A stretch of DNA of 36,384 nt from an uncultured Muribaculaceae bacterium (GCA_910587925.1 CAJUOC010000019.1:1-36384), one strand, 5' to 3'. Positions 22,987 to 32,082 are shown, numbered from the stretch's first letter. Notes: a model not told the origin generated them from the sequence alone. A program made the numbers and translations.

Positions 22987-25107
22987 ATGAAATATAACAA
23001 GATACTGTCTATCGCTCTCGCTGCGTGCGGCCTCCTTGGCTTCACCGCCTGCGACGACGACGACGATGTCAACATCTTCACCGAGCCTATCCTCGAAGAG
23101 GTGACCACCGGCTCGGCCGCCACCACGGCCACGACGGCCACCGTGACCGGCAGCGTGCGCGACCTCTCGAGCATGCTCAAAGACCGCTACTCCGTGGGTG
23201 TGATATACTCCACCGACCGCGACGCCGTGACCTCCTCGGGTACCCGCGCCTCGGGCGCCCTGGGCGACGACGGCTTTACCGTCACCACTCAGCTCAGCGG
23301 CCTGCAGCCCAATGTGACTTACTACTACGCCCAGTATGTGACCCTGCAGGGCAAGTACAGCCAGTATGGCGAGGTACTCGCCATGGTGACTTCCGACGCC
23401 AAGGTCAATACCATCGATGCCGCCGACATCACCGCCACCTCGGCCGCTCTCGGCTGCGCGCTCAATAAGGTCGACGATATCCTCGCCGCCGGCGCTGCCC
23501 ACGGTGTGATCGTCAGCGCCAACCGCTCGCTCCGCCCTGCCGTGCGCCACGAAGTGACCGGCAAGGAGAGCAACTTCAGCGTCACTGTCACCGGCCTTAC
23601 CCCCGGCCAGGAGTACTACTACGCTCCCTACCTGGATATGAACGGCGAGGAGACCCGCGGCGAGGTGAAGAGCTTCACCACTCTGCGCGGCACTGCCGAC
23701 GTCCCCGAGAGCGATGAGTATGTCGACATGGGTGTGCGCATGCACTGGGCCAAGTGGAATCTCGGCGCAGCCCGCGAGGCCGACCGCGGCACTCTCTACG
23801 GCTACGGCGACATCACCGGTCTCAACCGCTCGCCCGAGCTCAGCGCCTACGCTACCGGCGACATCGCCGGCGGTACATCCGACGTGGCTCTCGCCGCCGG
23901 TTGCGGCCAGATGCCCACCACTGCCGACTGGGATGCCCTGCTCGCCATCTGCGACATCACCCCCGACGAAATCGACGGTGTAAAGGGCGCCCGCCTCACC
24001 TCGCAGAAAAACGGCAACTCCATCTTCCTGCCCCTGGCAGGCGTGCGCACCGGTGAGGAAATCACCGCCGCCGACGTCAAGGGCGTATATGCAGCCGCCA
24101 ATGTCGACCCCCGCAATGCCGACTATGTGACTGTCTACACCTTCGACGGCAACAACAGCGGCACCGACCGCGCCCTGCGCTCGGCCGGCGTGAGCATCCG
24201 TCCCATCCGTCCGCGTCCCCTCATGGGCCAGCTGCCCTTCGACGCCTCCAAAGTACAGGTGGGCGACCTTGAAAATAAGGGCACCCTGCGTATCGAGCTG
24301 TACAATTCCTACGGTCCCACATCGGGCGACCCGGCCATCCTCCCCGAGGAAGTGGAAGCGTCGAGCAATATCGTGATGACATTCTACCTCGGCGGTCTGC
24401 CCGACGGCGACACCCACTCCTACACCGCATCGCTCATCTATGTCGACGGCTCGTGGGGCCAGCAGTACTGGGGCGGCGACGCTCTCGCCGACGCCGTAGT
24501 GCAGGGCAACGGCACATACCGCGTGTCTGTACCCCTGGGCGGCAAGGCCACCGGCTGCACCATGCTCTTTGTGGAAATCAAGGACATCGCCAAAGACTTT
24601 GACCCGAGCACCATCACCGCCGAGGTCAAAGCCCTCCAGGTCGACCTCAACCCCGTGCAGACTGAGATTCCCGTGGATAACTCCAAGACTTTCTGGGGCG
24701 GTAAAGACGGCGGTACAGTCGACGGCCGTCTGGAGATATACAATGAATATGGCCCGTCGAAAGACCTCGTAGGCCCGGCCTATGCCGACCTGACCATCCC
24801 CGCCGGTACCATGCACATCACCTTTACCGTGAGCGGCGTCACCGGCAATCTCAAGGCCGACGCTCCTGCCGAATTCCCTGCCGCCATCTCCTTTACCGAC
24901 TCCGACTGGTGGCCCGGCTACTGGGGCGGCTCGGTCGGCGACGGCAAGATCACCGGCGACGGCACATACACCATCCACGCCCCCATCGTGGGCGACGCCG
25001 AGGGCGTCTTGGTATGGTGTCTGGAGTTCCCCGGCCTGTATCAGGCCCTCACCGACCCCGACAAGGTGAAAATCAATATCGACAAGGTGCTCGTACCCGC
25101 ACAGTAA
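22987..25107 (+). CDS. Multidomain surface lipoprotein with Fn3-like, Fibrobacter-major-paralogue-like and two tandem beta-domains
   Basis: 706 residues with lipobox GFTAC followed by five Asp residues, a surface-export-like acidic start. Two Fn3-like domains (about 38-130 and 135-235; YYYAQYV and YYYAPYLD at matching positions) come first. Next is a segment resembling the Fibrobacter succinogenes major paralogous domain (about 243-404; YVDMGVRMHWAKWNLGA, GTLYGYGD, ending in IRPIRP). Two related C-terminal domains follow (about 424-560 and 572-706), each with an IYN/LYNxYGP motif, a Trp...YWGG motif and GxGTY, so they look like an internal duplication of a carbohydrate-binding type module. 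No hydrolase motif is seen. As the fourth gene of the operon it probably serves as a second glycan-binding protein. Domain family names for the C-terminal pair are not known to me. Confidence 0.8.
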   Translation: MKYNKILSIALAACGLLGFTACDDDDDVNIFTEPILEEVTTGSAATTATTATVTGSVRDLSSMLKDRYSVGVIYSTDRDAVTSSGTRASGALGDDGFTVTTQLSGLQPNVTYYYAQYVTLQGKYSQYGEVLAMVTSDAKVNTIDAADITATSAALGCALNKVDDILAAGAAHGVIVSANRSLRPAVRHEVTGKESNFSVTVTGLTPGQEYYYAPYLDMNGEETRGEVKSFTTLRGTADVPESDEYVDMGVRMHWAKWNLGAAREADRGTLYGYGDITGLNRSPELSAYATGDIAGGTSDVALAAGCGQMPTTADWDALLAICDITPDEIDGVKGARLTSQKNGNSIFLPLAGVRTGEEITAADVKGVYAAANVDPRNADYVTVYTFDGNNSGTDRALRSAGVSIRPIRPRPLMGQLPFDASKVQVGDLENKGTLRIELYNSYGPTSGDPAILPEEVEASSNIVMTFYLGGLPDGDTHSYTASLIYVDGSWGQQYWGGDALADAVVQGNGTYRVSVPLGGKATGCTMLFVEIKDIAKDFDPSTITAEVKALQVDLNPVQTEIPVDNSKTFWGGKDGGTVDGRLEIYNEYGPSKDLVGPAYADLTIPAGTMHITFTVSGVTGNLKADAPAEFPAAISFTDSDWWPGYWGGSVGDGKITGDGTYTIHAPIVGDAEGVLVWCLEFPGLYQALTDPDKVKINIDKVLVPAQ

Positions 25108-25181
25108 TTCACACCTACAGACCGGCGCCGCCCGCGCGGCGCCGGTATACCTAACCTCGAAAACCACAGTACAAGATACAG

Positions 25182-26912
25182 ATGAAAACGATGATAAGTT
25201 ACCTCTTTGTCGGTCTCGTTGCCACCGCGGCTGCCCTGGGCACCGCTTCGTGCAGCGACGACGAAGAGTGCCCGGCCCTCCCCGCCGACTTCAAGGTGAG
25301 CAAGGAAGCCGTAGTATTTCTCAAGTCGGGAGGCGATGAGGTCTTCCACGTAAACGCCGCCGCCACCCCGCAGGTGAGCGCCGACGCCGACTGGCTCACA
25401 GCAGCCGTCGCCCGCCATGGCGAGAGCAACACCGTATACGCCGTGACCCTCACCGCCCAGCCCAATACGCTTACCGACGCCCGCACTGCCTCTGTAAAGG
25501 TCGCTTTCGGCGGCCAGGAAAAGGTGGTGGCCATCACTCAGGCTCTCAGCGACGGTATCGCCGTGGCTCAGACTGAGTACACCATGCCCTGGGGCGGCGG
25601 TATGCTCGACATCGCATACAAGAGCACCGGCGAGATAGCCGTGGACGCTCCCTCGTGGATTACCTTGGTACAGGCCCGCTCGATGGACGACTACACCCTG
25701 CGCCTGAGCGTCGAGGCCAATATGGTCGATGCCCGCGAGGGCGAGGTAGTGGTATCGGCCGCGGCCGACCCCGCCACCAAGGTCACCATCACCATCAAGC
25801 AGGCCGGATACGACTCGTCGGCCGCCACTATCGGCGAGACCGCCAAGCAGGCTGCCGCCAACATGTATGCCGGCTGGAATCTCGGCAACACTCTCGAGGC
25901 TCCCGATGGTGAGACCTCGTGGGGCAACCCCATCACCACCAAGCCCATGATCGACATGGTCAAGAACGCCGGCTTCAACGCCATGCGCCTGCCCACCGCC
26001 TGGAGCGCCCATCTGGTGGCCGACGCCGAGCCCTGGACCATCGACCCCGACTGGCTCGCCCGCGTCAAGGAGGTCGTAAACTACGGTATCGCCAACGATA
26101 TGTATGTAATCCTCAACGACCACTGGGACAATGGCTGGCTCGAGCTCAACTGCAACGCCGAGGCCAAAGACGGTGTCATCAAGAAGGAGAAGGCCATCTG
26201 GACTCAGATTGCCAACTACTTTGCAGACTACGGCGAGAAGCTCATCTTTGCCGGCAACAATGAGATGCGCAACAAGCGCGGCAACAATGAAAACTGGGGC
26301 GAGCCCAATGCCGAGGAGGCCGATGCCATGAACGCATACAACCAGGCCTTCATCGACGCCGTGCGCGCCACCGGCGGCAACAATGCCCTGCGCAACCTCG
26401 TGGTGCAGAGCTGGTGCTGCAACCCCTGGCGCCTGCTCGACAACAGCTTTGTGCTGCCCACCGACCCCGCCACCGACCATCTCATGATTGAGTGCCACTT
26501 CTACGACCCGCAGGCATTCACCCACTGGCAGAAAGACCAGACCCTGCCCAACCTCTGGGGCAAGCGCGCCGGCTTTACCACCGACGGCAACTCGCAGGAA
26601 GACTACATCGACGACCTCTTCGGCAAGCTCAAGGCCAAGTGGGTCGATGCAGGCTACCCCATCATCCTGGGTGAGTACGGCACCAACTGCCACACCGCCT
26701 CCGACCAGACCTTCAAAGACTCCGAGAAGTACTATCTGGAGTATGTCACCAAGGCCGCCAAAGACAATGGTCTCGTGCCTTTCTACTGGGATACCAACGG
26801 CCCCGGCGTGGGCTCCTTCGCCATCTTCAGCCGCAATGCCCTGATGGTGGGTCAGACCCACTTCCTGGAGGGCATCATGCAGGGCGCTGCAGCAGGTCAG
26901 TATCCTTTCTGA
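25182..26912 (+). CDS. BACON-domain GH5 (GH5_4-like) endo-beta-glucanase lipoprotein
   Basis: 576 residues. A lipoprotein signal peptide with lipobox GTASC is followed by two BACON-like domains (about 35-117 and 120-210; VSADADWLTAA... and WITLVQARSMDDYTLRLSVEAN), then a GH5 catalytic domain from about residue 226 (YAGWNLGNTLEA, FNAMRLPTAW, NDHWDNGW). Putative acid/base Glu361 lies in FAGNNEMR and nucleophile Glu498 in ILGEYG. FAGxNE rather than NEP, together with ECHFYDPQAFT, resembles subfamily GH5_4. That subfamily includes xyloglucanases such as the BACON-GH5 of the Bacteroides ovatus xyloglucan locus, and also mixed-linkage glucanases. It should act at the cell surface, cutting polymer into pieces for SusCD. 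Last gene of the operon, followed by a hairpin. Subfamily and substrate need phylogeny. Confidence 0.9.
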   Translation: MKTMISYLFVGLVATAAALGTASCSDDEECPALPADFKVSKEAVVFLKSGGDEVFHVNAAATPQVSADADWLTAAVARHGESNTVYAVTLTAQPNTLTDARTASVKVAFGGQEKVVAITQALSDGIAVAQTEYTMPWGGGMLDIAYKSTGEIAVDAPSWITLVQARSMDDYTLRLSVEANMVDAREGEVVVSAAADPATKVTITIKQAGYDSSAATIGETAKQAAANMYAGWNLGNTLEAPDGETSWGNPITTKPMIDMVKNAGFNAMRLPTAWSAHLVADAEPWTIDPDWLARVKEVVNYGIANDMYVILNDHWDNGWLELNCNAEAKDGVIKKEKAIWTQIANYFADYGEKLIFAGNNEMRNKRGNNENWGEPNAEEADAMNAYNQAFIDAVRATGGNNALRNLVVQSWCCNPWRLLDNSFVLPTDPATDHLMIECHFYDPQAFTHWQKDQTLPNLWGKRAGFTTDGNSQEDYIDDLFGKLKAKWVDAGYPIILGEYGTNCHTASDQTFKDSEKYYLEYVTKAAKDNGLVPFYWDTNGPGVGSFAIFSRNALMVGQTHFLEGIMQGAAAGQYPF

Positions 26913-26937
26913 TGAGTGCAATCCACCATTGATACGT

Positions 26938-26987
26938 ATTAAGGGTTAAGGCTTGTCCCCTCGCAGGGGCAGACCTTGACCCTTAAT
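26938..26987 (+). terminator. Hairpin terminator or attenuator between the GH5 gene and xylB
   Basis: Outer arms ATTAAGGGTTAAGG (26938-26951) and CCTTGACCCTTAAT (26974-26987) pair with one G-U, and an inner CCCCT/AGGGG extends the stem. CTTACCCTTTTAAC follows. I see no promoter consensus between it and xylB, so partial read-through may feed the xylose genes. Confidence 0.7.
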
Positions 26988-27015
26988 CTTACCCTTTTAA
27001 CTTAACAGCTTCAAA

Positions 27016-28485
27016 ATGTATCTACTCGGATACGACATAGGCAGCAGCTCTGTAAAGGCAGCCCTGGTCGACGCCTCGACCGGCGCCTGCGTGGCTTCTG
27101 ACTTCTTCCCCCGCACCGAGGCTCCCATCAAGAGCCTTCAGGCCGGATGGGCCGAGCAGGCCCCCGACGCCTGGTGGCAGTATCTGCGCGAGGCTACCGC
27201 ATCGGTGCTCGCCTCCTCGCGTGTGGCCCCGGCCGACATCGCCGCCATAGGCATCAGCTATCAGATGCACGGCCTGGTGGCCGTCGACCGCGACGGCCGC
27301 GTGCTGCGCGACGCCATCATATGGTGTGACTCCCGCGGCGTGCCCTACGGCGAGCGCGCCCTCGCCGACCTGGGCGAGCGGCAGTGTCTCGAGCATCTGC
27401 TCAACCGCCCCGGCAACTTCACCGCCACCAAGCTCGCGTGGCTCAAGGAGCACGAGCCCGAGACTTTTGAGCGCATTTACAAGGTGATGCTCCCCGGCGA
27501 CTACATCGCCTATCGCCTCACCGGCCGCATCGTCACCAATCCCGAGGGGCTCTCGGAGTACATGCTCTGGGATTTCGCCGCCGATGCGCCCGCCACGTTC
27601 ATGATGGAGTATTTCGGCTATCCGGCCGACATACTGCCCGAGGTGGGCACGACATTCGGCGAGCAGGGCCGCCTCACCGAGGCCGCCGCCCGCGAGCTGG
27701 GCCTCGCCCCCGGCACCCCGGTGACTTACCGCGCCGGCGACCAGCCCAACAATGCTCTGAGCCTCAATGTGCTCGAGCCGGGGCAGATAGCTTCCACCGC
27801 CGGCACATCCGGCGTGGTATACGGCATCATCGGCTCGGCCGACTACGACCCCATGAGCCGGGTCAACAACTTTGCCCACGTCAACCACACCGCCGCCGCC
27901 CCGCGCATCGGCGTGATGACCTGCATCAGCGGCACCGGCATCCTCAACTCGTGGATGAAACGCAATGTGGCCCCCGAGGGCATATCCTACGAAGGCATCA
28001 ACGACCTTGCCGCCACCGCCCCCGTCGGCTCCCGCGGCCTGTCGATACTCCCCTGGGGCAACGGCGCCGAGCGTGTGCTCCAAAACCGCCCCGACTCCTG
28101 CTCGATACACGGCATCAACTTCAATATCACCACCCGCGCCGACATGCTGCGCGCCGCCCAGGAGGGCATCGTGTTTGCCTTCATGTACGGCATCGAGATC
28201 ATGCAGCAGATGGGCATGAAAGTCGATACCATCCACGCCGGCCGGGCCAATATGTTTCTCTCGCCCATCTTCCGCGAGACGCTGGCCTCGGTGTCGGGCG
28301 CCACTATCCGCCTCTACGATACCGACGGGGCTGTCGGCGCGGCCCGCGGCGCAGGCATCGGCGCCGGCATATACGCATCGCCCGCCGAGGCATTTGCATC
28401 GCTGCGCGAGGTGGGCACCACGGCTCCCGCGGCCGACACCGCGCCATACCGCGAGGCATATCTCCGCTGGAAATCATATCTCTGA
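27016..28485 (+). CDS. xylB: Xylulokinase
   Basis: 489 residues, the usual length for the FGGY kinase family. The N-terminal phosphate-binding loop reads LGYDIGSSSVKAALVD; GISYQMHGLV and AIIWCDSRG match the xylulokinase substrate region, and YRAGDQPNNALSL carries the expected catalytic Asp. The C-terminal ATPase half ends with GAARGAGIGAGIY. It phosphorylates D-xylulose to xylulose 5-phosphate in the cytoplasm, feeding the pentose phosphate pathway. First of three xylose genes (xylB, xylA, xylE), 30 nt before xylA. Some FGGY members use other pentuloses, but the xylose isomerase next door makes xylulose the clear substrate. Confidence 0.94.
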   Translation: MYLLGYDIGSSSVKAALVDASTGACVASDFFPRTEAPIKSLQAGWAEQAPDAWWQYLREATASVLASSRVAPADIAAIGISYQMHGLVAVDRDGRVLRDAIIWCDSRGVPYGERALADLGERQCLEHLLNRPGNFTATKLAWLKEHEPETFERIYKVMLPGDYIAYRLTGRIVTNPEGLSEYMLWDFAADAPATFMMEYFGYPADILPEVGTTFGEQGRLTEAAARELGLAPGTPVTYRAGDQPNNALSLNVLEPGQIASTAGTSGVVYGIIGSADYDPMSRVNNFAHVNHTAAAPRIGVMTCISGTGILNSWMKRNVAPEGISYEGINDLAATAPVGSRGLSILPWGNGAERVLQNRPDSCSIHGINFNITTRADMLRAAQEGIVFAFMYGIEIMQQMGMKVDTIHAGRANMFLSPIFRETLASVSGATIRLYDTDGAVGAARGAGIGAGIYASPAEAFASLREVGTTAPAADTAPYREAYLRWKSYL

Positions 28486-28515
28486 CATATCACTCTAAAC
28501 TATAAATACAAAACA

Positions 28516-29835
28516 ATGGCACAGAAAGAATACTTTCCCGAAATCAAGAAAATAGCCTACGAAGGCCCCGAGAGCTACAATCCCATGGCATTCCGCTACT
28601 ACGACGCCGAGCGCGTGGTGCTGGGCAAGCCCATGAAGGAGTGGCTTAAGTTTGCCATGGCATGGTGGCACACCCTCTGCGCCGAGGGCGGCGACCAGTT
28701 TGGCGGCGGCACCAAGAAATTCCCCTGGAACGAGGCTCCCGACGCCATGGCCGCAGCAAAGCAGCGCGCCGACGCCGGCTTCGAGATCATGCAGAAACTC
28801 GGCATCGAGTACTTCTGCTTCCACGACACCGACCTCATCGGCGACCTGGGCGCCGACATCGACGACTATGAGGGCCGCATGAAGGAAATCACCGCATACC
28901 TCAAGGAGAAGATGGACGCCACCGGCATCAAGAATCTCTGGGGCACGGCCAACGTATTCGGTCACGCCCGCTACATGAACGGCGCCGCCACCAATCCCGA
29001 CTTCGACGTGGTGGCCCGCGCAGCCGTGCAGATCAAGAATGCCATCGACGCCACCATCGCCCTGGGCGGTACCAACTATGTATTCTGGGGCGGCCGCGAG
29101 GGCTACATGAGCCTCCTGAACACCGACCAGAAGCGCGAGAAGGAGCATCTGGCCATGATGCTCACCAAGGCCCGCGACTATGCCCGCGCCAAGGGCTTCA
29201 CCGGCACCTTCCTCATCGAGCCCAAGCCCATGGAGCCGTCAAAGCACCAGTACGACGTCGACACCGAGACCGTCATCGGCTTCCTGCGCGCCCACGGCCT
29301 CGACAAGGATTTCAAGGTCAACATCGAGGTAAACCACGCCACCCTGGCCGGCCACACCTTTGAGCACGAGCTCGCCGTGGCTGTCGACGCCGGTATGCTC
29401 GGCAGCATCGACGCCAACCGCGGCGACTATCAGAATGGCTGGGACACCGACCAATTCCCCATCGACAACTACGAGCTCACCCAGGCCATGATGCAGATCA
29501 TCCGCAACGGCGGTCTGGGCAACGGCGGCACCAACTTCGACGCCAAGACCCGCCGCAACTCCACCGACCTCGAAGACATCTTCCTGGCCCACATCGCCGG
29601 CATGGACGCCATGGCCCGCGCTCTGCTCAGCGCCGCCGATGTGCTCGAGAAGTCGCCCTACAAGCAGATGCTCGCCGACCGCTACGCATCCTTTGACAGC
29701 GGCGAAGGCCGCCTCTTCGAGCAGGGCGAGCTGTCGCTGCAAGAGCTTGTCGCCTATGCCAAGAGCCGTCCCGAGCCCGCCCAGACCAGCGGCAAGCAGG
29801 AGCTCTACGAGGCCATCGTCAACATGTACGCCTGA
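28516..29835 (+). CDS. xylA: Xylose isomerase
   Basis: 439 residues, the class II (long) xylose isomerase length. Landmarks: FAMAWWHTLCAEGGDQFGGGT, FCFHDTDLIGD with the catalytic His-Asp pair, NYVFWGGREGY, FLIEPKPMEPSKHQYD with the metal-binding Glu, and VNHATLAGHTFEHEL. It interconverts D-xylose and D-xylulose in the cytoplasm with divalent metal. The start follows an AT-rich leader 30 nt after xylB, and xylE begins 14 nt after its stop, so the three genes are one unit. The gene is complete, with no frame disruption. Confidence 0.97.
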   Translation: MAQKEYFPEIKKIAYEGPESYNPMAFRYYDAERVVLGKPMKEWLKFAMAWWHTLCAEGGDQFGGGTKKFPWNEAPDAMAAAKQRADAGFEIMQKLGIEYFCFHDTDLIGDLGADIDDYEGRMKEITAYLKEKMDATGIKNLWGTANVFGHARYMNGAATNPDFDVVARAAVQIKNAIDATIALGGTNYVFWGGREGYMSLLNTDQKREKEHLAMMLTKARDYARAKGFTGTFLIEPKPMEPSKHQYDVDTETVIGFLRAHGLDKDFKVNIEVNHATLAGHTFEHELAVAVDAGMLGSIDANRGDYQNGWDTDQFPIDNYELTQAMMQIIRNGGLGNGGTNFDAKTRRNSTDLEDIFLAHIAGMDAMARALLSAADVLEKSPYKQMLADRYASFDSGEGRLFEQGELSLQELVAYAKSRPEPAQTSGKQELYEAIVNMYA

Positions 29836-29849
29836 CACCTGCGCGCGGC

Positions 29850-31379
29850 ATGAAATCCGACTCACAGAGCGTGACACCCGAGCTCGTGGCTGCCCAGCCC
29901 GAGCGCGGGTCTCGCGCATATCTATACTCGATAGTGCTGGTCGCCGTGCTCGGCGGCCTGCTCTTTGGCTACGACACTGCCGTGATATCCGGCGCCGAGA
30001 AGGGCCTTCAGGCATTTTTTCTCGGCGCGACCGACTTTGTGTATACCGACGTCATCCACGGCATCACCTCGTCGAGCGCCCTTATAGGCTGCATCATCGG
30101 CTCGGCTCTGTCGGGCTTCTGCGCCGCCGGTCTCGGCCGCAAGCGCTCGCTCATCGTGGCCGGCGTATTCTTCTTCGTCTCGGCCCTTGGCTCGTATGAG
30201 CCGGAGTTTCTGCTCTTTGGCCACGGCGAGCCTTCGCTCGGCCTGCTCTACGCCTTCAATTTCTACCGCGTCATCGGCGGTATAGGCGTGGGCCTTGCCT
30301 CGGCCATCTGCCCCATGTATATCGCCGAGGTGGCGCCCAGCTCGATGCGCGGCCGCCTGGTGTCGTGGAATCAGTTTGCCATCATCTTCGGCCAGCTCGT
30401 GGTGTACTTTGTCAACTTCCTCATCCTCGGCGAGCACACCCAGCCCATCGTGGAGAAGATAGGCGAGACACTGTATGCCGTGAGCGCCGACAGCGACCCC
30501 TGGACCATCGCCACCGGCTGGCGCTACATGTTTGGCTCCGAGGCCATCGTGGCCGGCGCCTTCACGCTGCTGTGTCTGCTCATACCGATGTCGCCCCGCT
30601 TCCTGGCCCTCAAGGGCCGCTACGCCCAGGCCCTGCATGTGCTCTCGCGCATCAACGGCCGCGCCAAGGCCATGGAGATACTCGACGACATCCGCAAGGC
30701 CGACAGCGTCAAGTCGACCCGCCTCTTCTCCTTCGGAGTGATGGTGATATTTATCGGCGTGATGCTCTCGGTATTCCAGCAGGCGGTGGGTATCAACGCC
30801 GTGCTGTACTACGCGCCGCGCATCTTCCAGTCGATGGGCATGGCCAATCCCATGGTGCAGACCGTGGTGATGGGCGTGGTCAACATCACCTTCACCCTCG
30901 TGGCCGTATTCACCGTCGAGCGCCTCGGCCGCAAGCCCCTGCTCATATGGGGCTCCATCGGCATGGCCATCGGTGCCTTCGGCGTGGCGGCCGTCAATAT
31001 CTTTGCCGGCCTGCCTCCGATGGTGGCAGTGGTGTCGATCATGGTCTACTCGGCTTCGTTTATGTTTTCGTGGGGCCCCATCTGCTGGGTGCTCATCGCC
31101 GAGATATTTCCCAATACGATACGCTCGGCCGCCGTGGCAGTGGCCGTCGCCTTCCAGTGGATATTCAATTTCATAGTGTCGTCGACCTTCGTGCCGCTGT
31201 ACAATATGAGTATGCCCGGGATGGGAGATAAATTCGGCCACATGTTTGTGTATCTCATGTACGGAGTCATCTGCGTGGTGGCGGCGTGGTTTGTATCGCG
31301 CCTCGTGCCCGAGACCAAGGGCAAGACCCTCGAGGACATGACCGCCCTGTGGGAATCGCGCCGCAAGGGCCGCAGGTAA
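29850..31379 (+). CDS. xylE: Sugar/H+ symporter of the major facilitator superfamily, probable D-xylose transporter
   Basis: 509 residues with 12 predicted transmembrane helices. Sugar porter signatures are present: GGLLFGYDTAVISGA in helix 1, GLGRKRSLI in the first intracellular loop, MYIAEVAPSSMRGRLVSWNQ, SPRFLALKGR at the loop after helix 6, QQAVGINAVLYYAPRIF in helix 7, and PETKGKTLEDM at the end. This pattern matches the XylE/GLUT type that imports xylose with a proton across the inner membrane. Its place directly after xylA and xylB supports xylose, although arabinose or glucose porters look similar. A hairpin shared with the convergent rlmH gene follows. Confidence 0.92.
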   Translation: MKSDSQSVTPELVAAQPERGSRAYLYSIVLVAVLGGLLFGYDTAVISGAEKGLQAFFLGATDFVYTDVIHGITSSSALIGCIIGSALSGFCAAGLGRKRSLIVAGVFFFVSALGSYEPEFLLFGHGEPSLGLLYAFNFYRVIGGIGVGLASAICPMYIAEVAPSSMRGRLVSWNQFAIIFGQLVVYFVNFLILGEHTQPIVEKIGETLYAVSADSDPWTIATGWRYMFGSEAIVAGAFTLLCLLIPMSPRFLALKGRYAQALHVLSRINGRAKAMEILDDIRKADSVKSTRLFSFGVMVIFIGVMLSVFQQAVGINAVLYYAPRIFQSMGMANPMVQTVVMGVVNITFTLVAVFTVERLGRKPLLIWGSIGMAIGAFGVAAVNIFAGLPPMVAVVSIMVYSASFMFSWGPICWVLIAEIFPNTIRSAAVAVAVAFQWIFNFIVSSTFVPLYNMSMPGMGDKFGHMFVYLMYGVICVVAAWFVSRLVPETKGKTLEDMTALWESRRKGRR

Positions 31380-31401
31380 TCAACCTCCGCATCGCTATAG
31401 C

Positions 31402-31440
31402 GCGCGGCACGCTCCATACTCCGGGGCGTGCCGCGCTTGT
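31402..31440. terminator. Hairpin between the convergent xylE and rlmH genes
   Basis: Arms GCGCGGCACGC (31402-31412) and GCGTGCCGCGC (31426-31436) with a 13-nt loop; the tail on the plus strand is TTGTCTT. It lies between two convergent stops and probably serves xylE mainly. Confidence 0.7.
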
Positions 31441-31456
31441 CTTCACGGGCGGGCGG

Positions 31457-31927
31457 TCAGTCGTGGTGGTATGGCTCGCCGCGCAGGATGGTCATGGCGC
31501 GGTACAGCTGCTCGGCTGTGAGCACCCGCGCCATCTCGTGGGTAAATGTAAGGCGCGACAGCCCCAGTTTCATGTCGGCGCGGTCGTATACGGCCGGTGA
31601 GAACCCGTAGGGGCCGCCTATCACAAAGACGAGATTGCGCGCCAGCGTCGATGCCTTGCGGTCGATAAATGAGGCCAGCTCACGCGAGGTCATCTCCCGG
31701 CCGCGCTCGTCGAGCAGCACCACCGTGTCGCCCGGAGCCACGCGCCCCAGTATGGCCTCGCCCTCGCGGCGGCGCTGCTCATCCTCAGAGATGCCGCGGG
31801 CGCGCACATCGGGCAGGCTCACGGCCTCAAAGGGCATGTAGTGGGGTATGCGCGACGCATACCGCTGCATGAGCTCGCGCAGCGGCGGCTCTTTCATCTC
31901 GCCCACAGCGAGCAGCACTATCTTCAT
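31457..31927 (-). CDS. rlmH: 23S rRNA (pseudouridine1915-N3)-methyltransferase RlmH
   Basis: 156 residues from the ATG at 31925-31927 (MKIVLLAVGEMKEPPLRELM). A longer frame reaching 31999 crosses the promoter and is rejected. SPOUT-fold hallmarks: LLDERGREMTSRELASFI, the SAM-binding knot FVIGGPYGFSP, and the conserved C-terminus LSRLTFTHEMARVLTAEQLYRAMTILRGEPYHHD. It methylates a pseudouridine in helix 69 of 23S rRNA on the assembled 70S ribosome. Length and all motifs are standard. It is a single-gene unit with its own promoter on the minus strand, divergent from the secreted protein at 32083. Confidence 0.97.
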   Translation of the reverse strand: MKIVLLAVGEMKEPPLRELMQRYASRIPHYMPFEAVSLPDVRARGISEDEQRRREGEAILGRVAPGDTVVLLDERGREMTSRELASFIDRKASTLARNLVFVIGGPYGFSPAVYDRADMKLGLSRLTFTHEMARVLTAEQLYRAMTILRGEPYHHD

Positions 31928-31957
31928 AAAAAAGGGATTTTCTTGCGGTTTGAGCCG

Positions 31958-31965
31958 CAAAGATA
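31958..31965 (-). promoter_or_regulatory. -7 promoter element of rlmH
   Basis: TATCTTTG on the minus strand, about 31 nt before the ATG. A small dyad TTGCGG (31943-31948) / CCGCAA (31955-31960) overlaps its edge. No clear -33 TTTG is found. Confidence 0.5.
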
Positions 31966-32018
31966 GGGGGTAGGGCGGGATATTGCCGTCGGTTAACATT
32001 TTTTAATGGTGTGAAATG

Positions 32019-32048
32019 TTTGCTGTATTTAGCATTTTTATACATTTG
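32019..32048 (+). promoter_or_regulatory. Bacteroidota promoter for the 32083-34725 gene pair
   Basis: TTTG (32019-32022), an 18-nt spacer, and TACATTTG (32041-32048), a strong consensus match 34 nt before the ATG at 32083. Confidence 0.75.
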
Positions 32049-32082
32049 TGGCGATTAGATATGCAATAATTCACACACAACT

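Noticed and set aside
21103..25167. 1354-codon open frame on the minus strand
   Set aside because: It is antisense to two consecutive lipoprotein genes that happen to share a frame, with a stop-free 21-nt gap between them. High GC and strong codon bias leave the antisense frame open. The plus-strand proteins have signal peptides and recognisable domains.
25182..26912. Possible inactive GH5 because NEP is changed to NEM
   Set aside because: The Glu is kept and the FAGxNE form occurs in GH5_4-like enzymes; the nucleophile Glu in ILGEYG is also present.
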